From contig NZ_AEYW01000006.1 of assembly GCF_000192475.1 (NCBI RefSeq), positions 62,001-126,000 of the forward strand: a DNA stretch of 64,000 bases, written 5' to 3'. This document shows, in pieces, positions 45,560 to 55,272 of this stretch. This stretch comes from Ruegeria conchae. GTDB taxonomy: Bacteria; Pseudomonadota; Alphaproteobacteria; Rhodobacterales; Rhodobacteraceae. Numbering within the stretch: the first letter of the stretch is position 1; each line of letters opens with the position of its first letter. The notes under the pieces are model-generated. The model did no database searches and was not told the DNA's origin. It saw nothing but the letters and a program-made list of their open reading frames with translations. The translations under genes were made by a program, and so were the position numbers.

Positions 45560-46057
45560 ATGAGTATGGAGTTACAGGTCGCCGCGCCAGGGACCAAAGG
45601 GTTCATGACGGGTTATCTTGAGGCACTGGCGCTGGTTGAGCGTCTGCACCGCTTGCTTCTTGATGTCATCAAAGATGAATTTGAACGTGTCGGTGTGTTG
45701 GAAATTAACGCCGTGCAGGCCTTATTATTGTTTAACATAGGCGATCATGAAGTGACTGCCGGCGAGTTGACGAGCCGAGGCTACTATCAAGGCAGCAATG
45801 TCAGCTACAACCTCAAGAAGCTGGTCGAGATGGGGTATATGCACCATCAAAGATGCGAAATTGACCGGCGTTCTGTCAGGGTGCGATTGACCCAACGCGG
45901 GCGAGAGATTCGCGATATAGTATCTGATCTATTTGCCCGTCATGCAGAAGGGCTGCAAAATCGTGGCGTGATTGGTGCGGATGGGATTGAAGAGATATCG
46001 GGTTCATTGCGACGGGTCGAGCGGTACTGGACAGATCAAATCCGCTATATTTACTAG
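45560..46057 (+). CDS. ldtR: MarR-family regulator, LdtR-like
   Basis: This 165-residue winged-helix regulator has EINAVQALLLFNIGDHEVTAGEL and the recognition region GSNVSYNLKKLVEMGYMHH. It resembles LdtR, a MarR protein of Rhizobiales and other alphaproteobacteria that controls L,D-transpeptidase and stress genes. GATCGGAGGATCGG provides a ribosome-binding site. A transpeptidase gene is not adjacent here. Confidence 0.78.
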   Translation: MSMELQVAAPGTKGFMTGYLEALALVERLHRLLLDVIKDEFERVGVLEINAVQALLLFNIGDHEVTAGELTSRGYYQGSNVSYNLKKLVEMGYMHHQRCEIDRRSVRVRLTQRGREIRDIVSDLFARHAEGLQNRGVIGADGIEEISGSLRRVERYWTDQIRYIY

Positions 46058-46137
46058 CTGTCTAAGCGGTCAGAGGCCAGATTTCATTGGACTGTCCAAT
46101 GAAGCGGCACCTCATGCCTGCAGATGTGAAACATTCA

Positions 46138-46860
46138 TCAGGGGTGCAGCTCGGTAAGTTCAATGCCCTTCAATTCTCGTTCCAGCTTGCGCCGCATTGC
46201 GTTTTCAAAGTCTTCAAATCCATTTGCGATTTCAAGGAAAGCTCCGGGGCCGTGCAGGACGTTGGACTGAAAAAACGGGATCAGGTCGATTTCGCCCTCA
46301 AAGTCGCCAGCGTTGATGACCAGACCATTCACGGTCGTGTTCTGGAACGGAAAATGCTTGTAGGCGATTTGAGGCCCGTAGCCATCGTTGTTTTTCCCGT
46401 CACCTGAAATGTCGATGGTTTGGAACAGGCAGCGGGGCGCGCGTTGCATGAGCGTTGCACCGTATGCCAAAGCATGTCCCATCGCTGTTGGATAATCATT
46501 GGCAGACCTCTCGGAATCGCCGATGCTGTGTGCGGCAGCAAGCAGGTCTGCAGGCGTCTCGATCAAGAGCCAATCCAAAAGAAGTTTCTGGTTGAAACTG
46601 CCGGACCATTCGTAGACCGCCAGTGCAACCGGCTGCGGAGACCTAAAAAATGCCTCTTGCACTTCTGGTGCGATCAGGGCGGCGGCCAACCCTTTGCGCT
46701 GTAATGCATCTTCGACAGCATCGACCGAAGTTGAGATGTCCATAGCAAGGGCAAGTGCAAGGCGACATTGCTCGGCCCAAACGGGGCCGCCTAAAACGAG
46801 CAACCCCAGAGATGTTATCCGGCGGATCACCAATGACCGGTGCTTTCCATGCTTGCCCAC
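46138..46860 (-). CDS. DUF1194 von Willebrand A-like secreted protein
   Basis: This 240-residue protein has a signal peptide (about 1-29, cut near PVWAEQ). A vWA-like domain starts with the metal-site pattern ALAMDISTSVD and later has TIDISGDGKNNDG. DUF1194 proteins are periplasmic and uncharacterised. The start is GTG at 46860, inside the end of the gloA-like gene (34-base overlap), so the pair is likely co-transcribed. Confidence 0.82.
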   Translation of the reverse strand: MGKHGKHRSLVIRRITSLGLLVLGGPVWAEQCRLALALAMDISTSVDAVEDALQRKGLAAALIAPEVQEAFFRSPQPVALAVYEWSGSFNQKLLLDWLLIETPADLLAAAHSIGDSERSANDYPTAMGHALAYGATLMQRAPRCLFQTIDISGDGKNNDGYGPQIAYKHFPFQNTTVNGLVINAGDFEGEIDLIPFFQSNVLHGPGAFLEIANGFEDFENAMRRKLERELKGIELTELHP

Positions 46861-47255
46861 GGTTCCGCCGGTTCCAGTGCCTCTCCGTTTTGCAGTAATT
46901 CGACAGAGATGTTGTCGGGCGAGCGCACAAACGCCATTCGCCCGTCGCGGGGTGGGCGGTTGATTACGATCCCGTTGTCCTGAAGGTGATGGCAGGTCTC
47001 ATAAATATTGTCGACACCATAGGCGAGGTGACCAAAATGGCGGCTGTCGCTGGGCAGTTTATCGTCGCCATCCCAGTTATAGGTCAGTTCGATCGGGGCG
47101 TCTTCCTGACCAGGAGGGGCGAGGAAAACCAGTGTGAATCGACCTGCTTCACTGTCGTAGCGGCGGGTCTCTTTCAGGCCAAGAAGCTCATAAAATGCCA
47201 TGGATTTCTCAAGATCCTTCACGCGGACCATAGTGTGGAGGTATGTCAGCCCCAT
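46827..47255 (-). CDS. gloA: Lactoylglutathione lyase (glyoxalase I)
   Basis: This 142-residue VOC-fold metalloenzyme converts the methylglyoxal-glutathione hemithioacetal to lactoylglutathione. It aligns well with GloA: H7 in YLHTMVRVKDLEKSM, a glutamate in PIELTYNWDGDD, a histidine in FGHLAYGVDN, and a late glutamate in ISVELLQNG, the four metal ligands. The ATG at 47255 gives the canonical start MGLTYLHT. Confidence 0.92.
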   Translation of the reverse strand: MGLTYLHTMVRVKDLEKSMAFYELLGLKETRRYDSEAGRFTLVFLAPPGQEDAPIELTYNWDGDDKLPSDSRHFGHLAYGVDNIYETCHHLQDNGIVINRPPRDGRMAFVRSPDNISVELLQNGEALEPAEPWASMESTGHW

Positions 47256-47433
47256 CGCGACTTTCCTTACATTGATTGTGATGCCCAGCACCTTAGCGCG
47301 CCGCGATGCGGTGTCGAGAGGGAAGGAATGACACAATTCGCAAATTGCGCGCTACGCCGCACATATCGCGGTTCCGGTGGTTGATAAGCCGATATATAGT
47401 GGTGGGCGACTCATTGCTGGAAAGGATGATTTC

Positions 47434-48345
47434 ATGCCTCTGTCTTCCGACCAACTGGCCGAGATTGAAGCGCAACGCGCACAATCGAGCCCGACCCGCC
47501 GCGTCGTTGCCGAAGGTATGGAAGATCACCTGTACACGGCGCATCAGGTTCTGGATCACGGATTTGTTCGGGTCATCGACTATATGGGCGATGACGCCGC
47601 GATCTGTCAGGCCGCGCGGGTATCCTACGGCAAAGGCACCAAATCGGTGCAGAATGACGAAGGCCTGATCCGTTATCTGATGCGGCATTGGCATTCGACC
47701 CCTTTTGAAATGTGCGAGATCAAACTGCACGTCAAATTGCCGGTTTTTGTCGCCCGCCAGTGGATTCGCCATCGGACTGCTAATGTGAACGAATACTCGG
47801 CCCGTTACTCGATTCTGGATCGGGAATTCTACATCCCCGCGCCCGAACATGTGGCCGCACAGTCTGAGGTGAACAATCAGGGCCGTGGCGACACGTTGCA
47901 GGGCGAAGAGGCCGCACGGGTGTTGGAGATTTTGAAGGCCGACAGCGCGCGATGCTATGACAACTACGAAGCTATGATTGGTCAGGATGGCCAGCAAGGG
48001 TTGGCACGAGAACTGGCGCGGATGAACCTGCCAGCCAATATCTATACGCAATGGTATTGGAAGGTGGATCTGCACAACCTGTTCCACTTTTTGCGTCTAC
48101 GCGCTGACCCTCATGCGCAGTACGAAATCCGCGTTTATGCTGATACCATGTGTAAGATCGTCGCTGACTGGGTGCCGTTTGCCTATCGCGCGTTCGAGGA
48201 TTATCGTTTGGGTGCTGTCAATCTCTCGGCTCAGATGGTGACCTGCCTGCGCCGCATGCTAAGCGGTGAGACCGTTACTCAGGAAAATTCAGGCATGACA
48301 GCGCGTGAGTGGCGCGAGTTCGAAGGCGTTATCCGCGAAAGCTGA
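47434..48345 (+). CDS. thyX: FAD-dependent thymidylate synthase ThyX
   Basis: This 303-residue flavoenzyme makes dTMP from dUMP without classical ThyA chemistry. The ThyX motif RHRx7S is present as [11 protein letters not shown] (R112-S122), with SARYS following and HLH-type residues in the C-terminal half ([11 protein letters not shown]). The ATG at 47434 follows GGAAAGGATG; an in-frame GTG at 47377 is less likely. A terminator follows the stop. Confidence 0.95.
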   Translation: MPLSSDQLAEIEAQRAQSSPTRRVVAEGMEDHLYTAHQVLDHGFVRVIDYMGDDAAICQAARVSYGKGTKSVQNDEGLIRYLMRHWHSTPFEMCEIKLHVKLPVFVARQWIRHRTANVNEYSARYSILDREFYIPAPEHVAAQSEVNNQGRGDTLQGEEAARVLEILKADSARCYDNYEAMIGQDGQQGLARELARMNLPANIYTQWYWKVDLHNLFHFLRLRADPHAQYEIRVYADTMCKIVADWVPFAYRAFEDYRLGAVNLSAQMVTCLRRMLSGETVTQENSGMTAREWREFEGVIRES

Positions 48346-48365
48346 ATAGTCAGGAAAAAAGAAAT

Positions 48366-48393
48366 AGCGCGTCCCGAGGTGGGCGCGTTTTTT
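48366..48393 (+). terminator. Rho-independent terminator after thyX
   Basis: CGCGTCCC pairs with GGGCGCG (one bulged T) around a short GAGGT loop and is followed by six T residues. Confidence 0.85.
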
Positions 48394-48468
48394 AGGGGTA
48401 GCTAACGGTTAACGGCCGGAAATTGGCCGCCAACCTTATTTGTCTTTCCCGCCGGGGCGGGCCTTGCC

Positions 48469-48675
48469 TTACAGCGGCTTCAAATCAGACGCCATCTGTC
48501 GGCCATCACGTCCGTCTTCCAGCTCGTACGAGACCTTCTGATTGTCAGCGAGTCCGGTCAGGCCGGATCGTTCTACGGCCGAGATATGTACAAACACATC
48601 TTTGCCACCCTCATCGGGCGCAATAAAACCATAGCCTTTGGTTGTATTAAACCATTTCACGGTGCCAGTTGGCAT
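48469..48675 (-). CDS. Cold-shock domain protein (CspA family)
   Basis: This 68-residue OB-fold protein has RNP1 as KGYGFIAPD and RNP2 as VFVHISAV, which bind single-stranded RNA and act as a chaperone. It starts MPTGTVKWFN. A 214-base gap upstream (48676-48889) is long enough for the structured leader usual in csp genes, but I see no definite element in it. Confidence 0.96.
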   Translation of the reverse strand: MPTGTVKWFNTTKGYGFIAPDEGGKDVFVHISAVERSGLTGLADNQKVSYELEDGRDGRQMASDLKPL

Positions 48676-48889
48676 TTCCCGTGTCTCCTTCTACTTACAC
48701 GTTGTCCCACAAATTGGTGGGGGTAGTGGATGGCAATACCGCAACACATCACTGTTCGCCCAAACGATACAGCCCGGGTCGCGTGTTTCGCCTTTTTCAA
48801 CATTGCACGGTGAAGTAAAAAATCAAGAATAACTGGGCCATGCCAATGGAATTGCCCGATTTTGCAGTGAAGACAGGATCAATCAAACT

Positions 48890-49207
48890 ATGCGCCTCTA
48901 TGGATTGAAGAATTGCGACACATGTCGCAAGGCATTGAAATCGCTTCCGAATGCGGAGTTTGTCGACGTGCGGGGGCAAGGTGTTCCCGAAAATATCCTG
49001 TCGGAGGCGTATGAGGCTTTCGGCAAAGCCTTGCTCAATACGCGGTCAACAACCTGGCGCGGATTGGATGAGTATACACGAAATCGGCCGGTGCTTGAGC
49101 TGTTGGTTGATCATCCTACCTTGATGAAGCGACCATTGATTGAGGCAGATGGCCGGATGTATTTGGGCTGGACGCCTGAAACGCGTCAGGCCCTTGGTGT
49201 TGCCTAA
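48890..49207 (+). CDS. ArsC/Spx-family reductase-like protein (YffB type)
   Basis: This 105-residue thioredoxin-fold protein has the CxxC motif in GLKNCDTCRKALKSL (C10, C13). The ArsC/Spx-type C-terminus is present (LIEADGRMYLGWTPE, preceded by KRP). It probably acts as a glutathione- or thioredoxin-linked reductase. True arsenate reduction is not supported by context, as no ars genes are nearby. Confidence 0.88.
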   Translation: MRLYGLKNCDTCRKALKSLPNAEFVDVRGQGVPENILSEAYEAFGKALLNTRSTTWRGLDEYTRNRPVLELLVDHPTLMKRPLIEADGRMYLGWTPETRQALGVA

Positions 49208-49249
49208 TCAATTGCCTATGTGACATGGACAACAAGCGGAGACCTGTGA

Positions 49250-49618
49250 ATGCGAAACGCTGCCATGATACTAGGTGTGATTGCCGGGCTGATCGGAATG
49301 GTCGTCGGATTTTTCGGCTATGGCTTTGTGGAACTGATCGACCAATTTGGTGAGATCGAAGGGATTGCCGAGCAGGTCGATAACCCGGAACTGACCCAGA
49401 CCGCTTCGATTGTGGCACCACTATTGGCGATAGTGGGTGGAGCGATGGCTCATTCACGTGCTCTGGTCGCGGGCATATTACTGCTAATTTCTGCGGCGGG
49501 GATGTATTACGCCTTTGGCTTTGGCGTCTTCACAATGTTCCCAATTGCCTTTGCCGGAGCAGCAGGAATGCTTGGGCTCGCGGCTGGAAAACCGGACGAG
49601 CCCAAGGCGCATTTTTAA
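49250..49618 (+). CDS. Hypothetical inner-membrane protein
   Basis: This 122-residue protein has four hydrophobic segments (about 5-28, 52-68, 72-90 and 94-113). A negatively charged loop (ELIDQFGEIEGIAEQVDNPE) lies after the first. I do not recognise the family. It converges with the DoxX gene, one base apart, so a shared terminator is absent and some read-through into the bufferin operon's antisense strand is possible. Confidence 0.65.
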   Translation: MRNAAMILGVIAGLIGMVVGFFGYGFVELIDQFGEIEGIAEQVDNPELTQTASIVAPLLAIVGGAMAHSRALVAGILLLISAAGMYYAFGFGVFTMFPIAFAGAAGMLGLAAGKPDEPKAHF

Positions 49619-49619
49619 G

Positions 49620-50138
49620 TCACTTCAGGCGCAGCAGCCGATCCAGTGATAGCGGGCCTGCGCCGTTGATTACGATCACCAGCAATAGGAATGTCCACAT
49701 CACGCGCTGATCCATCAGCGTGATCGCGTTGTCGAACAAGCCACCTAGTTTGACGCCATGTCCAGTAACATCGGTCAGGGTCTGCACCCAGACAAATCCA
49801 ATCATGCCAAGGGCGGCGAGACGGGTCAGCAGGCCGACCAGCAGCAGTACGGGCAATACAAACTCAGCCACGGTTCCAAAGAAGATGACAATTCGCTGGA
49901 AGAAAGTCATTTGGCTGACGTCATACAGGACGGCTTCGGCCGCCTTGGGGAAGATTTGCCCAAATGCCCCGGCGGATGGCGAAAATATTGAGCCGTCAAT
50001 CTTCAGTGTTGCCGAGTTCCAATAATAAACGAACAGGACAGCGATAAAAACAACCCGAGCGAGGGTAGGCGTCAGCCAGCCGGACGTGTTCGCCACTTTG
50101 TCCATCGTGTCATTGTAGGTAGAGATCAGGGCAGTCAT
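49620..50138 (-). CDS. DoxX-family membrane protein of the bufferin operon
   Basis: This 172-residue four-helix DoxX protein has helices near 25-42, 75-100, 103-120 and 145-165. DoxX proteins are regular fourth members of bufferin operons, where they are thought to support maturation, export or redox chemistry; the mechanism is not settled. The gene overlaps the DUF2063 gene by ATGA (50138-50135), so it is translationally coupled. No recognisable terminator follows. Confidence 0.85.
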   Translation of the reverse strand: MTALISTYNDTMDKVANTSGWLTPTLARVVFIAVLFVYYWNSATLKIDGSIFSPSAGAFGQIFPKAAEAVLYDVSQMTFFQRIVIFFGTVAEFVLPVLLLVGLLTRLAALGMIGFVWVQTLTDVTGHGVKLGGLFDNAITLMDQRVMWTFLLLVIVINGAGPLSLDRLLRLK

Positions 50139-50896
50139 GTGTCCAGCCTTTCGATAGTCACAGAAGTTATTGCACCGCCCTGCAAAAGCAGTGCCAGAGT
50201 GGTTCCAAGGTCAAACTCGGGCGTTTCCGCCATGGTGGCTTCGAATGCTTCACCGATGTTTTGCCCGTTTTGAACGCGTGCGATCCATGCCGCGCCGCCT
50301 TGTGGCAGCAGCTGCGGGGCAGGATCGTATTCGGGACGTGTAATCAGTACATCCTGAGCGCCCGCTTCAGGTTTCGGGGCGCCGTCTTCAGTGTTAAACA
50401 ACCAGATCGCGTGAACAGGCCATTCAGATCTTAAAGCAGTTGCCGCAGGTGCGAGGGTCAGCTTGGCGCGCATCAAATCTTCTGGTGGGACGCTCAATGC
50501 CTCGGGGTCGATAGGCTGGCAATCGGCGGCGTGATAGGCCCGCCGCAACGCCAGCTCCAGCCGCGCTACATCTGGCAGGTATCCCAGATGCGACAATTGC
50601 TCCATACCTTCCAAAAAGGCAGGGAATTCGTCACCGTAAAACATCATAAGTGGTGAGGTAGGCGGGTGCTGGCGCAGGAAAATCCCGGCAAGCCCATCCA
50701 TGTTCTGTGATCCCAGCAACTTAGCAATGACTGGAAACGCCTGATGCATTGCCTCTGTCAATGAAACGGCGACATTGTTGCGATACACGCTGAAACGACG
50801 GCCCGCCGCGTTTGCTTGTGCATCCACCAAACCACCCGGAATCGATTTGTTGGCGTCCAGCAAAGCGTCATGGAAGGTGGTTTGCGATACGTTCAT
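50135..50896 (-). CDS. bufC: BufC-like DUF2063 partner protein
   Basis: This 253-residue protein has the DUF2063 N-terminal domain ([17 protein letters not shown] ... [33 protein letters not shown]). Despite the old 'putative DNA-binding' label, this family acts as the partner of DUF692 enzymes, helping to hold the precursor peptide. The ATG at 50896 overlaps the stop of bufB (ATGA). Assignment follows family knowledge and operon order. Confidence 0.88.
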   Translation of the reverse strand: MNVSQTTFHDALLDANKSIPGGLVDAQANAAGRRFSVYRNNVAVSLTEAMHQAFPVIAKLLGSQNMDGLAGIFLRQHPPTSPLMMFYGDEFPAFLEGMEQLSHLGYLPDVARLELALRRAYHAADCQPIDPEALSVPPEDLMRAKLTLAPAATALRSEWPVHAIWLFNTEDGAPKPEAGAQDVLITRPEYDPAPQLLPQGGAAWIARVQNGQNIGEAFEATMAETPEFDLGTTLALLLQGGAITSVTIERLDT

Positions 50897-51750
50897 GCGG
50901 GAATCTTGTCCAAAGCAGATTTGGCACGTTCGGCTTCGGCCCTCAGGATTGGCCAGTCCGGTACGTCGGTATCCCATTCGATCAGCACCGGCTTGGGTCC
51001 CGATTTGTCCAGAACGTAGTCCAGCAATGCCCAGACCGGATCAACCACCTCGCGCCCGTGGCTATCGATTAGCAAGGGATGGCCGTGATCGTCTTCGTCT
51101 TCGTCATGACCGCCCAAATGAATCTCACCCACCTTATCGAGCGGGTAGGCGTCGATATAGCCCTGAGGTGAGAAATCCAGATTAGTGGCAGAAACAAAGA
51201 CGTTGTTCACATCCAACAGCAAACCACATCCGGTGCGGCGCGTTATCTCGCGTAGGAAATCAGGCTCGGACCAGGTGCTTTCTTCGAAAGCCAAATAGCT
51301 GGAAGGATTTTCCAACAGCATTTGCCGTCCAACGACCCCTTGCACCTGATCAATATGATCGCACACGCGGGTCAGAGTGGCATCGGTATAGGGCAGGGGC
51401 AGCAGATCATTCAGGAAGTGACTGTCATGAGTTGACCATGCCAAGTGTTCCGAGAAGCTTGCTGGGTTCAGCCAACCAACCAAGTGTTTCAGGCGTGCGA
51501 GGTGATCTGGGTCCAGCGGTGTTTCACCACCAATGGAGAGGCCAACGCCGTGAACGGATATGGGAAATTGTTCGGATAGATGGCGCAGTTGTGCTAAAGG
51601 ACGCCCGCCATCGCCCATATAGTTTTCTGCATGAATCTCAAGCCATTCTACTGGCTTAGCATGCTCAAGGATTTGCGAGAAATGCTGCGGTTTATATCCG
51701 ACGCCTGGGGCGGCGGGCAATCGATTTGATCTGAGAGCATTGTCTAACAT
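50893..51750 (-). CDS. bufB: BufB-like DUF692 multinuclear iron oxidase (MNIO)
   Basis: This 285-residue TIM-barrel enzyme has the family's metal-ligand segments. They are [12 protein letters not shown] near 38-49, [44 protein letters not shown] and [16 protein letters not shown]. MNIOs use iron and oxygen to modify cysteines, in bufferins to thiooxazoles. Its substrate should be the cysteine peptide encoded upstream at 51822-52124. The ATG at 51750 follows AAGGGATTTG; an in-frame TTG lies 6 bases further up. Confidence 0.92.
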   Translation of the reverse strand: MLDNALRSNRLPAAPGVGYKPQHFSQILEHAKPVEWLEIHAENYMGDGGRPLAQLRHLSEQFPISVHGVGLSIGGETPLDPDHLARLKHLVGWLNPASFSEHLAWSTHDSHFLNDLLPLPYTDATLTRVCDHIDQVQGVVGRQMLLENPSSYLAFEESTWSEPDFLREITRRTGCGLLLDVNNVFVSATNLDFSPQGYIDAYPLDKVGEIHLGGHDEDEDDHGHPLLIDSHGREVVDPVWALLDYVLDKSGPKPVLIEWDTDVPDWPILRAEAERAKSALDKIPA

Positions 51751-51774
51751 GTGCAAATCCCTTGATCATCACAG

Positions 51775-51802
51775 AAAGGGCGGGCGATGGTGCCCGCCCT
51801 TT
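51775..51802 (-). terminator. Strong intercistronic hairpin between bufA and bufB
   Basis: AAAGGGCGGGC and GCCCGCCCTTT pair perfectly over 11 bp around a 6-base loop, between the precursor gene stop (51822) and the enzyme start (51750). It probably acts as a partial terminator or RNA-stability element giving more precursor than enzyme mRNA. No long T tract follows on the minus strand. Confidence 0.7.
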
Positions 51803-51821
51803 CCGGTTAATTCGGGCAGTC

Positions 51822-52124
51822 TTATGCAGGCAGATCGCGTTCCAGCGGCTCGAGCGAGCCTTTGCGGTCCGCACCATCTGCTGTTTTTGGCAGCTCAATG
51901 TCCGCGCAGGTGCCTGCGTCAACCAGAGTCCATGCATTACCCTGATAATCTACAGTTGACGTGCCCGCGCAGGTCGTACCGGGGCCAGCCGCGCAGTCGT
52001 TTTGACCGGCCAGCGAAACGCCATAGCATTTCTCTTTGGCCTGAGCGGTCGCCGTTGTTGCAGCGCCGGAAACGGCGGCGGCCACTGCGCTTGCGATAAC
52101 CAGTGTTTTTGCGGTGTTCGACAT
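51822..52124 (-). CDS. bufA: Bufferin precursor peptide (DUF2282, BufA1 type)
   Basis: This 100-residue precursor has an N-terminal signal sequence (about 1-28, AATTATAQA). The mature part has four cysteines: C33 in KEKCYG, C44 in QNDCAA, C52 in GTTCAG and C73 in GTCADIE. This is the DUF2282/BufA1 layout. In Caulobacter, bufferins are RiPPs whose modified cysteines bind and buffer copper in the periplasm. GGAAAATCCGAG precedes the ATG. The 172 bases up to the thrS hairpin should hold the promoter, but I do not see a definite sigma-factor motif. Confidence 0.9.
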   Translation of the reverse strand: MSNTAKTLVIASAVAAAVSGAATTATAQAKEKCYGVSLAGQNDCAAGPGTTCAGTSTVDYQGNAWTLVDAGTCADIELPKTADGADRKGSLEPLERDLPA

Positions 52125-52296
52125 CTCGGATTTTCCTTTTGCTGACTTTAAGTGTCTGCTTGTGACAATGACAAAGGTAGTAGCTTGATGCTCAGAGTTG
52201 AATTCACGAGCCCGTGTCTCACAACCCCGTCAAAGACCGTCATGGCCCCTTGAAGGTTAACAAACTGTTTTTGAAATGAAAAATGGTATTTGTTTC

Positions 52297-52324
52297 AATC
52301 CGGCCCTAAAATCAGGGCCGGATT
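52297..52324 (-). terminator. Hairpin ending thrS transcription
   Basis: AATCCGGCCCT and AGGGCCGGATT pair perfectly over 11 bp around a 6-base loop, 23 bases past the thrS stop. The T-rich side is on the plus strand, so strength in the thrS direction is uncertain. Confidence 0.65.
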
Positions 52325-52346
52325 TTCGGCAATTTGGCACCGAATG

Positions 52347-54305
52347 TTACAGCAGATCTGGCGGCGTTGCGGCCTGACCCAACTCTTTTGTTACAGATTC
52401 AAGCGGCTGAACTTGCGTCTGTTTTTCACCGAGACGGCGGACACTGACCGTGCGCTCATCAACTTCGCGGTGACCGACGGCCAGAATGATCGGGACTTTG
52501 CCAACCGAATGCTCGCGGACCTTGTAGTTAATTTTCTCGTTACGAATATCAGCTTCGGCCCGAACACCAGCGGCGCGCAAGGCTTCGACCACTTCGGCCA
52601 CATACGCATCAGCCTCGGACGTGATCGAGGCGACTACGACCTGCCGCGGCGCAAGCCAGAAGGGCAGCTTGCCTGCGTGTTCTTCAATCAAGATGCCGAT
52701 AAACCGCTCGAACGAACCCAGTGTCGCGCGGTGCAGCATGACCGGACGGTGTTTGCCGCCATCGGCGCCGATATATGTGGCGTCTAGACGTTCTGGCAGA
52801 ACAAAGTCCACCTGATGGGTGCCGCACTGCCAGTCCCGACCAATCGCATCGGTCAGAACGAACTCCAGTTTCGGGCCATAGAACGCCCCTTCACCCGGGT
52901 TGAGTTCCGGTTCGATCCCTGCGGCACGGATCGCACTGAGCAGGGCGGCCTCAGCCTTGTCCCATACCTCGTCGGAGCCAGACCGCTTTTCGGGGCGATC
53001 CGAGAACTTGACCGAGAAGTTTTCGAACCCGAGGTCTTTGTAGATCTCGGACAGGAACCGAATGAACTCGGCGGTTTCAGATTCGATCTGGTCTTCGGTG
53101 CAGAAGATGTGCCCGTCGTCCTGGGTAAAGCCGCGTACGCGCATGATACCGTGCAGAGCACCCGAGGGTTCGTACCGATTGCACGATCCGAATTCGGCCA
53201 TACGCAAAGGCAAATCGCGATAGGATTTCAGGCCTTGGTTGAATATCTGCACGTGACAGGGGCAGTTCATCGGTTTCAAGGCGTTAATAGCCTTTTCCCG
53301 CGCATGTTCCTCGTCGACTTCGACGATGAACATGTTTTCCTGATATTTGTCCCAGTGACCCGAGGCTTCCCACAGCTTGCGGTCGACAACCTGAGGCGTG
53401 TTGACCTCGACATAACCGCCCTTGCGCTGCTGACGGCGCATATAGTCCTGAAGTTGGGTGTAAACGGTCCAACCATTGGGGTGCCAGAAAATCTGCCCCG
53501 GAGCCTCTTCCTGCATGTGGAACAGGTCCATCTCGCGGCCCAGCTTGCGGTGATCGCGCTTGGCGGCTTCTTCCAGCATATGCAGATACGCCTTCAGCTT
53601 TTCCTTGCCGGTGAAGGCCACGCCATAGATGCGTTGAAGCATGGCGCGGTCGCTGTCGCCGCGCCAGTAGGCACCGGCAATGGACATCAGTTTGAACGCA
53701 TCGCCCGGCACCTGTCCGGTATGCTGCAGATGCGGACCGCGGCATAGGTCCTGCCAGTCGCCATGCCAGTACATGCGCAATGGCTCATCGCCCGGGATGG
53801 CCTCGATCAGCTCGACTTTGTAGGGCTCGTTATTGGCCGCATAGAAATCGATCGCACGCTGACGATCCCAGACCTCGGTGGTCACGGCGTCGCGCTTGTT
53901 GATGATTTCCTTCATCTTCTTTTCGATCTTGCCGAGGTCTTCTGGAGTGAACGGCTCGGCTCGGTCGAAGTCATAATACCAGCCGTTCTCGATCACGGGG
54001 CCAATGGTGACCTTAGTGTCCGGCCAGATTTCCTGCACGGCGCGTGCCATGATGTGCGCCAGATCGTGACGGATCAGCTCATTGGCCTGCGCTTCGTCTT
54101 TCATGGTATGGATGGCGATCTGTGCATCGGTTTCGATGGGCCACTGCAGGTCCCAATGTTTACCATCGACCGTCGCCGAGATCGCTTTTTTCGCCAGCGA
54201 TGTTGAAATGTCGGAAGCGACCTGAGCTGGCGTGACGCCTGCGTCAAAGGTACGGGAATTGCCATCGGGAAAAGTAAGGGAGACTGACTGTGAGTCCAGG
54301 GCCAT
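52347..54305 (-). CDS. thrS: Threonine-tRNA ligase
   Basis: This 652-residue class II aminoacyl-tRNA synthetase has an N-terminal TGS domain (about 1-65) and an editing domain with [16 protein letters not shown]. The catalytic core has zinc-ligand region [10 protein letters not shown] and motif 2 near [20 protein letters not shown], with [11 protein letters not shown] later. The anticodon-binding C-terminus is [12 protein letters not shown]...[11 protein letters not shown]. The ATG at 54305 gives [15 protein letters not shown]; the longer in-frame start at 54335 is unlikely. Confidence 0.97.
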   Translation of the reverse strand: MALDSQSVSLTFPDGNSRTFDAGVTPAQVASDISTSLAKKAISATVDGKHWDLQWPIETDAQIAIHTMKDEAQANELIRHDLAHIMARAVQEIWPDTKVTIGPVIENGWYYDFDRAEPFTPEDLGKIEKKMKEIINKRDAVTTEVWDRQRAIDFYAANNEPYKVELIEAIPGDEPLRMYWHGDWQDLCRGPHLQHTGQVPGDAFKLMSIAGAYWRGDSDRAMLQRIYGVAFTGKEKLKAYLHMLEEAAKRDHRKLGREMDLFHMQEEAPGQIFWHPNGWTVYTQLQDYMRRQQRKGGYVEVNTPQVVDRKLWEASGHWDKYQENMFIVEVDEEHAREKAINALKPMNCPCHVQIFNQGLKSYRDLPLRMAEFGSCNRYEPSGALHGIMRVRGFTQDDGHIFCTEDQIESETAEFIRFLSEIYKDLGFENFSVKFSDRPEKRSGSDEVWDKAEAALLSAIRAAGIEPELNPGEGAFYGPKLEFVLTDAIGRDWQCGTHQVDFVLPERLDATYIGADGGKHRPVMLHRATLGSFERFIGILIEEHAGKLPFWLAPRQVVVASITSEADAYVAEVVEALRAAGVRAEADIRNEKINYKVREHSVGKVPIILAVGHREVDERTVSVRRLGEKQTQVQPLESVTKELGQAATPPDLL

Positions 54306-54408
54306 ATCGGCTCTCCTCGTCGGTTTGGCGCCCACTGAACGCCCGGTTGCGGGTTATGTGTGTTCGGCTCATGTGGCAGGTGGGGATGCGCGTGTCAAGG
54401 GTGGAAAC

Positions 54409-54460
54409 GAGAGGCGCTGCCCCTCGCGCACCCCGGGATATTTTTGGCCGGATGAAAAAG
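54409..54460 (+). repeat. Dispersed intergenic hairpin repeat, copy 2
   Basis: CGAGAGGC and GCCCCTCG form a stem with one mismatch around GCT, followed by CGCACCCCGGGATATTTTTGG and CCGGATGAAAAAG. It matches copy 1 at 40542 over nearly its full length. It lies in the thrS-hydrolase divergent gap. Confidence 0.75.
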
Positions 54461-54522
54461 GGGTCGGGGAATTGCGAAGCGCGTGATGACGTGCATGATG
54501 CGGGAAAAGAAAAGAGGATTTC

Positions 54523-55272
54523 ATGGCAGAGACGAAATTTCTTGAGACAGCGCAGGGGCGACGGCTGGCTTATCACAAGTCTGAAGGAACGGGGCCAACC
54601 ATCGTTTTTCTGGGCGGATTGAAATCGGACATGGAAGGCACCAAGGCTGTGCATCTTGAGGCCTGGGCCAGGGCGCGAGGGCAGTCTTTCTTACGCTTCG
54701 ATTATTCGGGGCATGGTGAAAGTTCCGGTGAGTTTACCGACGGGTGCATTGGGGACTGGCACGAGGATACGTTGGCTGCAGTCTCACGGTTGACCGCGGG
54801 CCCGTTGATTATTGTGGGATCATCCATGGGCGGATGGCAGGCATTGTTGCTTGCGCGGGTTATGCCTGAGCGGATGGCGGGTATGGTGACGATCGCCGCA
54901 GCGCCGGATTTTACCGAAGACGGGTATTGGGCTTCGTTTTCAGATCAGCAGAAATCTGATCTGGAGACCGTTGGGCATGTGGAGCTGCCTTCGGACTATA
55001 TGGAGCCCTACGTCATTACCAAGCGGATGATTGAAGATGGGCGGCAGCGTCTGGTTTTGCGTACGCCGCTTAAATTGCCCTTCCCGGTGCGTTTCCTGCA
55101 GGGAACGGCAGATACGGCGGTATCCACTGAAACAGCAGTAGGCTTGCTTAACCACGCGTCGGGTCAAGACATGCAGCTTCTGCTAGTCAAAGACGCGGAT
55201 CACCGATTCTCGGATGGACCGTGCCTTGGTTTGATCGAGCAGGCCGTTCGCGACGTAATAGGAGGCACCTGA
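54523..55272 (+). CDS. Alpha/beta hydrolase
   Basis: This 249-residue soluble hydrolase has the nucleophile elbow GSSMGGWQA (near 98-106), an acid loop GTADTAVS and a late KDADHRFSD histidine. It resembles small acyl-thioesterase or depalmitoylase-like proteins (ABHD10 type). The substrate is unknown. Its TGA overlaps the next ATG by one base (TGATG), so translation is coupled. Confidence 0.83.
   Translation: MAETKFLETAQGRRLAYHKSEGTGPTIVFLGGLKSDMEGTKAVHLEAWARARGQSFLRFDYSGHGESSGEFTDGCIGDWHEDTLAAVSRLTAGPLIIVGSSMGGWQALLLARVMPERMAGMVTIAAAPDFTEDGYWASFSDQQKSDLETVGHVELPSDYMEPYVITKRMIEDGRQRLVLRTPLKLPFPVRFLQGTADTAVSTETAVGLLNHASGQDMQLLLVKDADHRFSDGPCLGLIEQAVRDVIGGT

Noticed and set aside
48890-49207. 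Arsenate reductase
   Set aside because: The ArsC/Spx fold is present, but no arsenic resistance genes are nearby; the YffB/Spx-like label is safer.
50135-50896. DNA-binding regulator (old label of DUF2063)
   Set aside because: Its place between the MNIO enzyme and DoxX, and what is known of the family, support a RiPP maturation partner.
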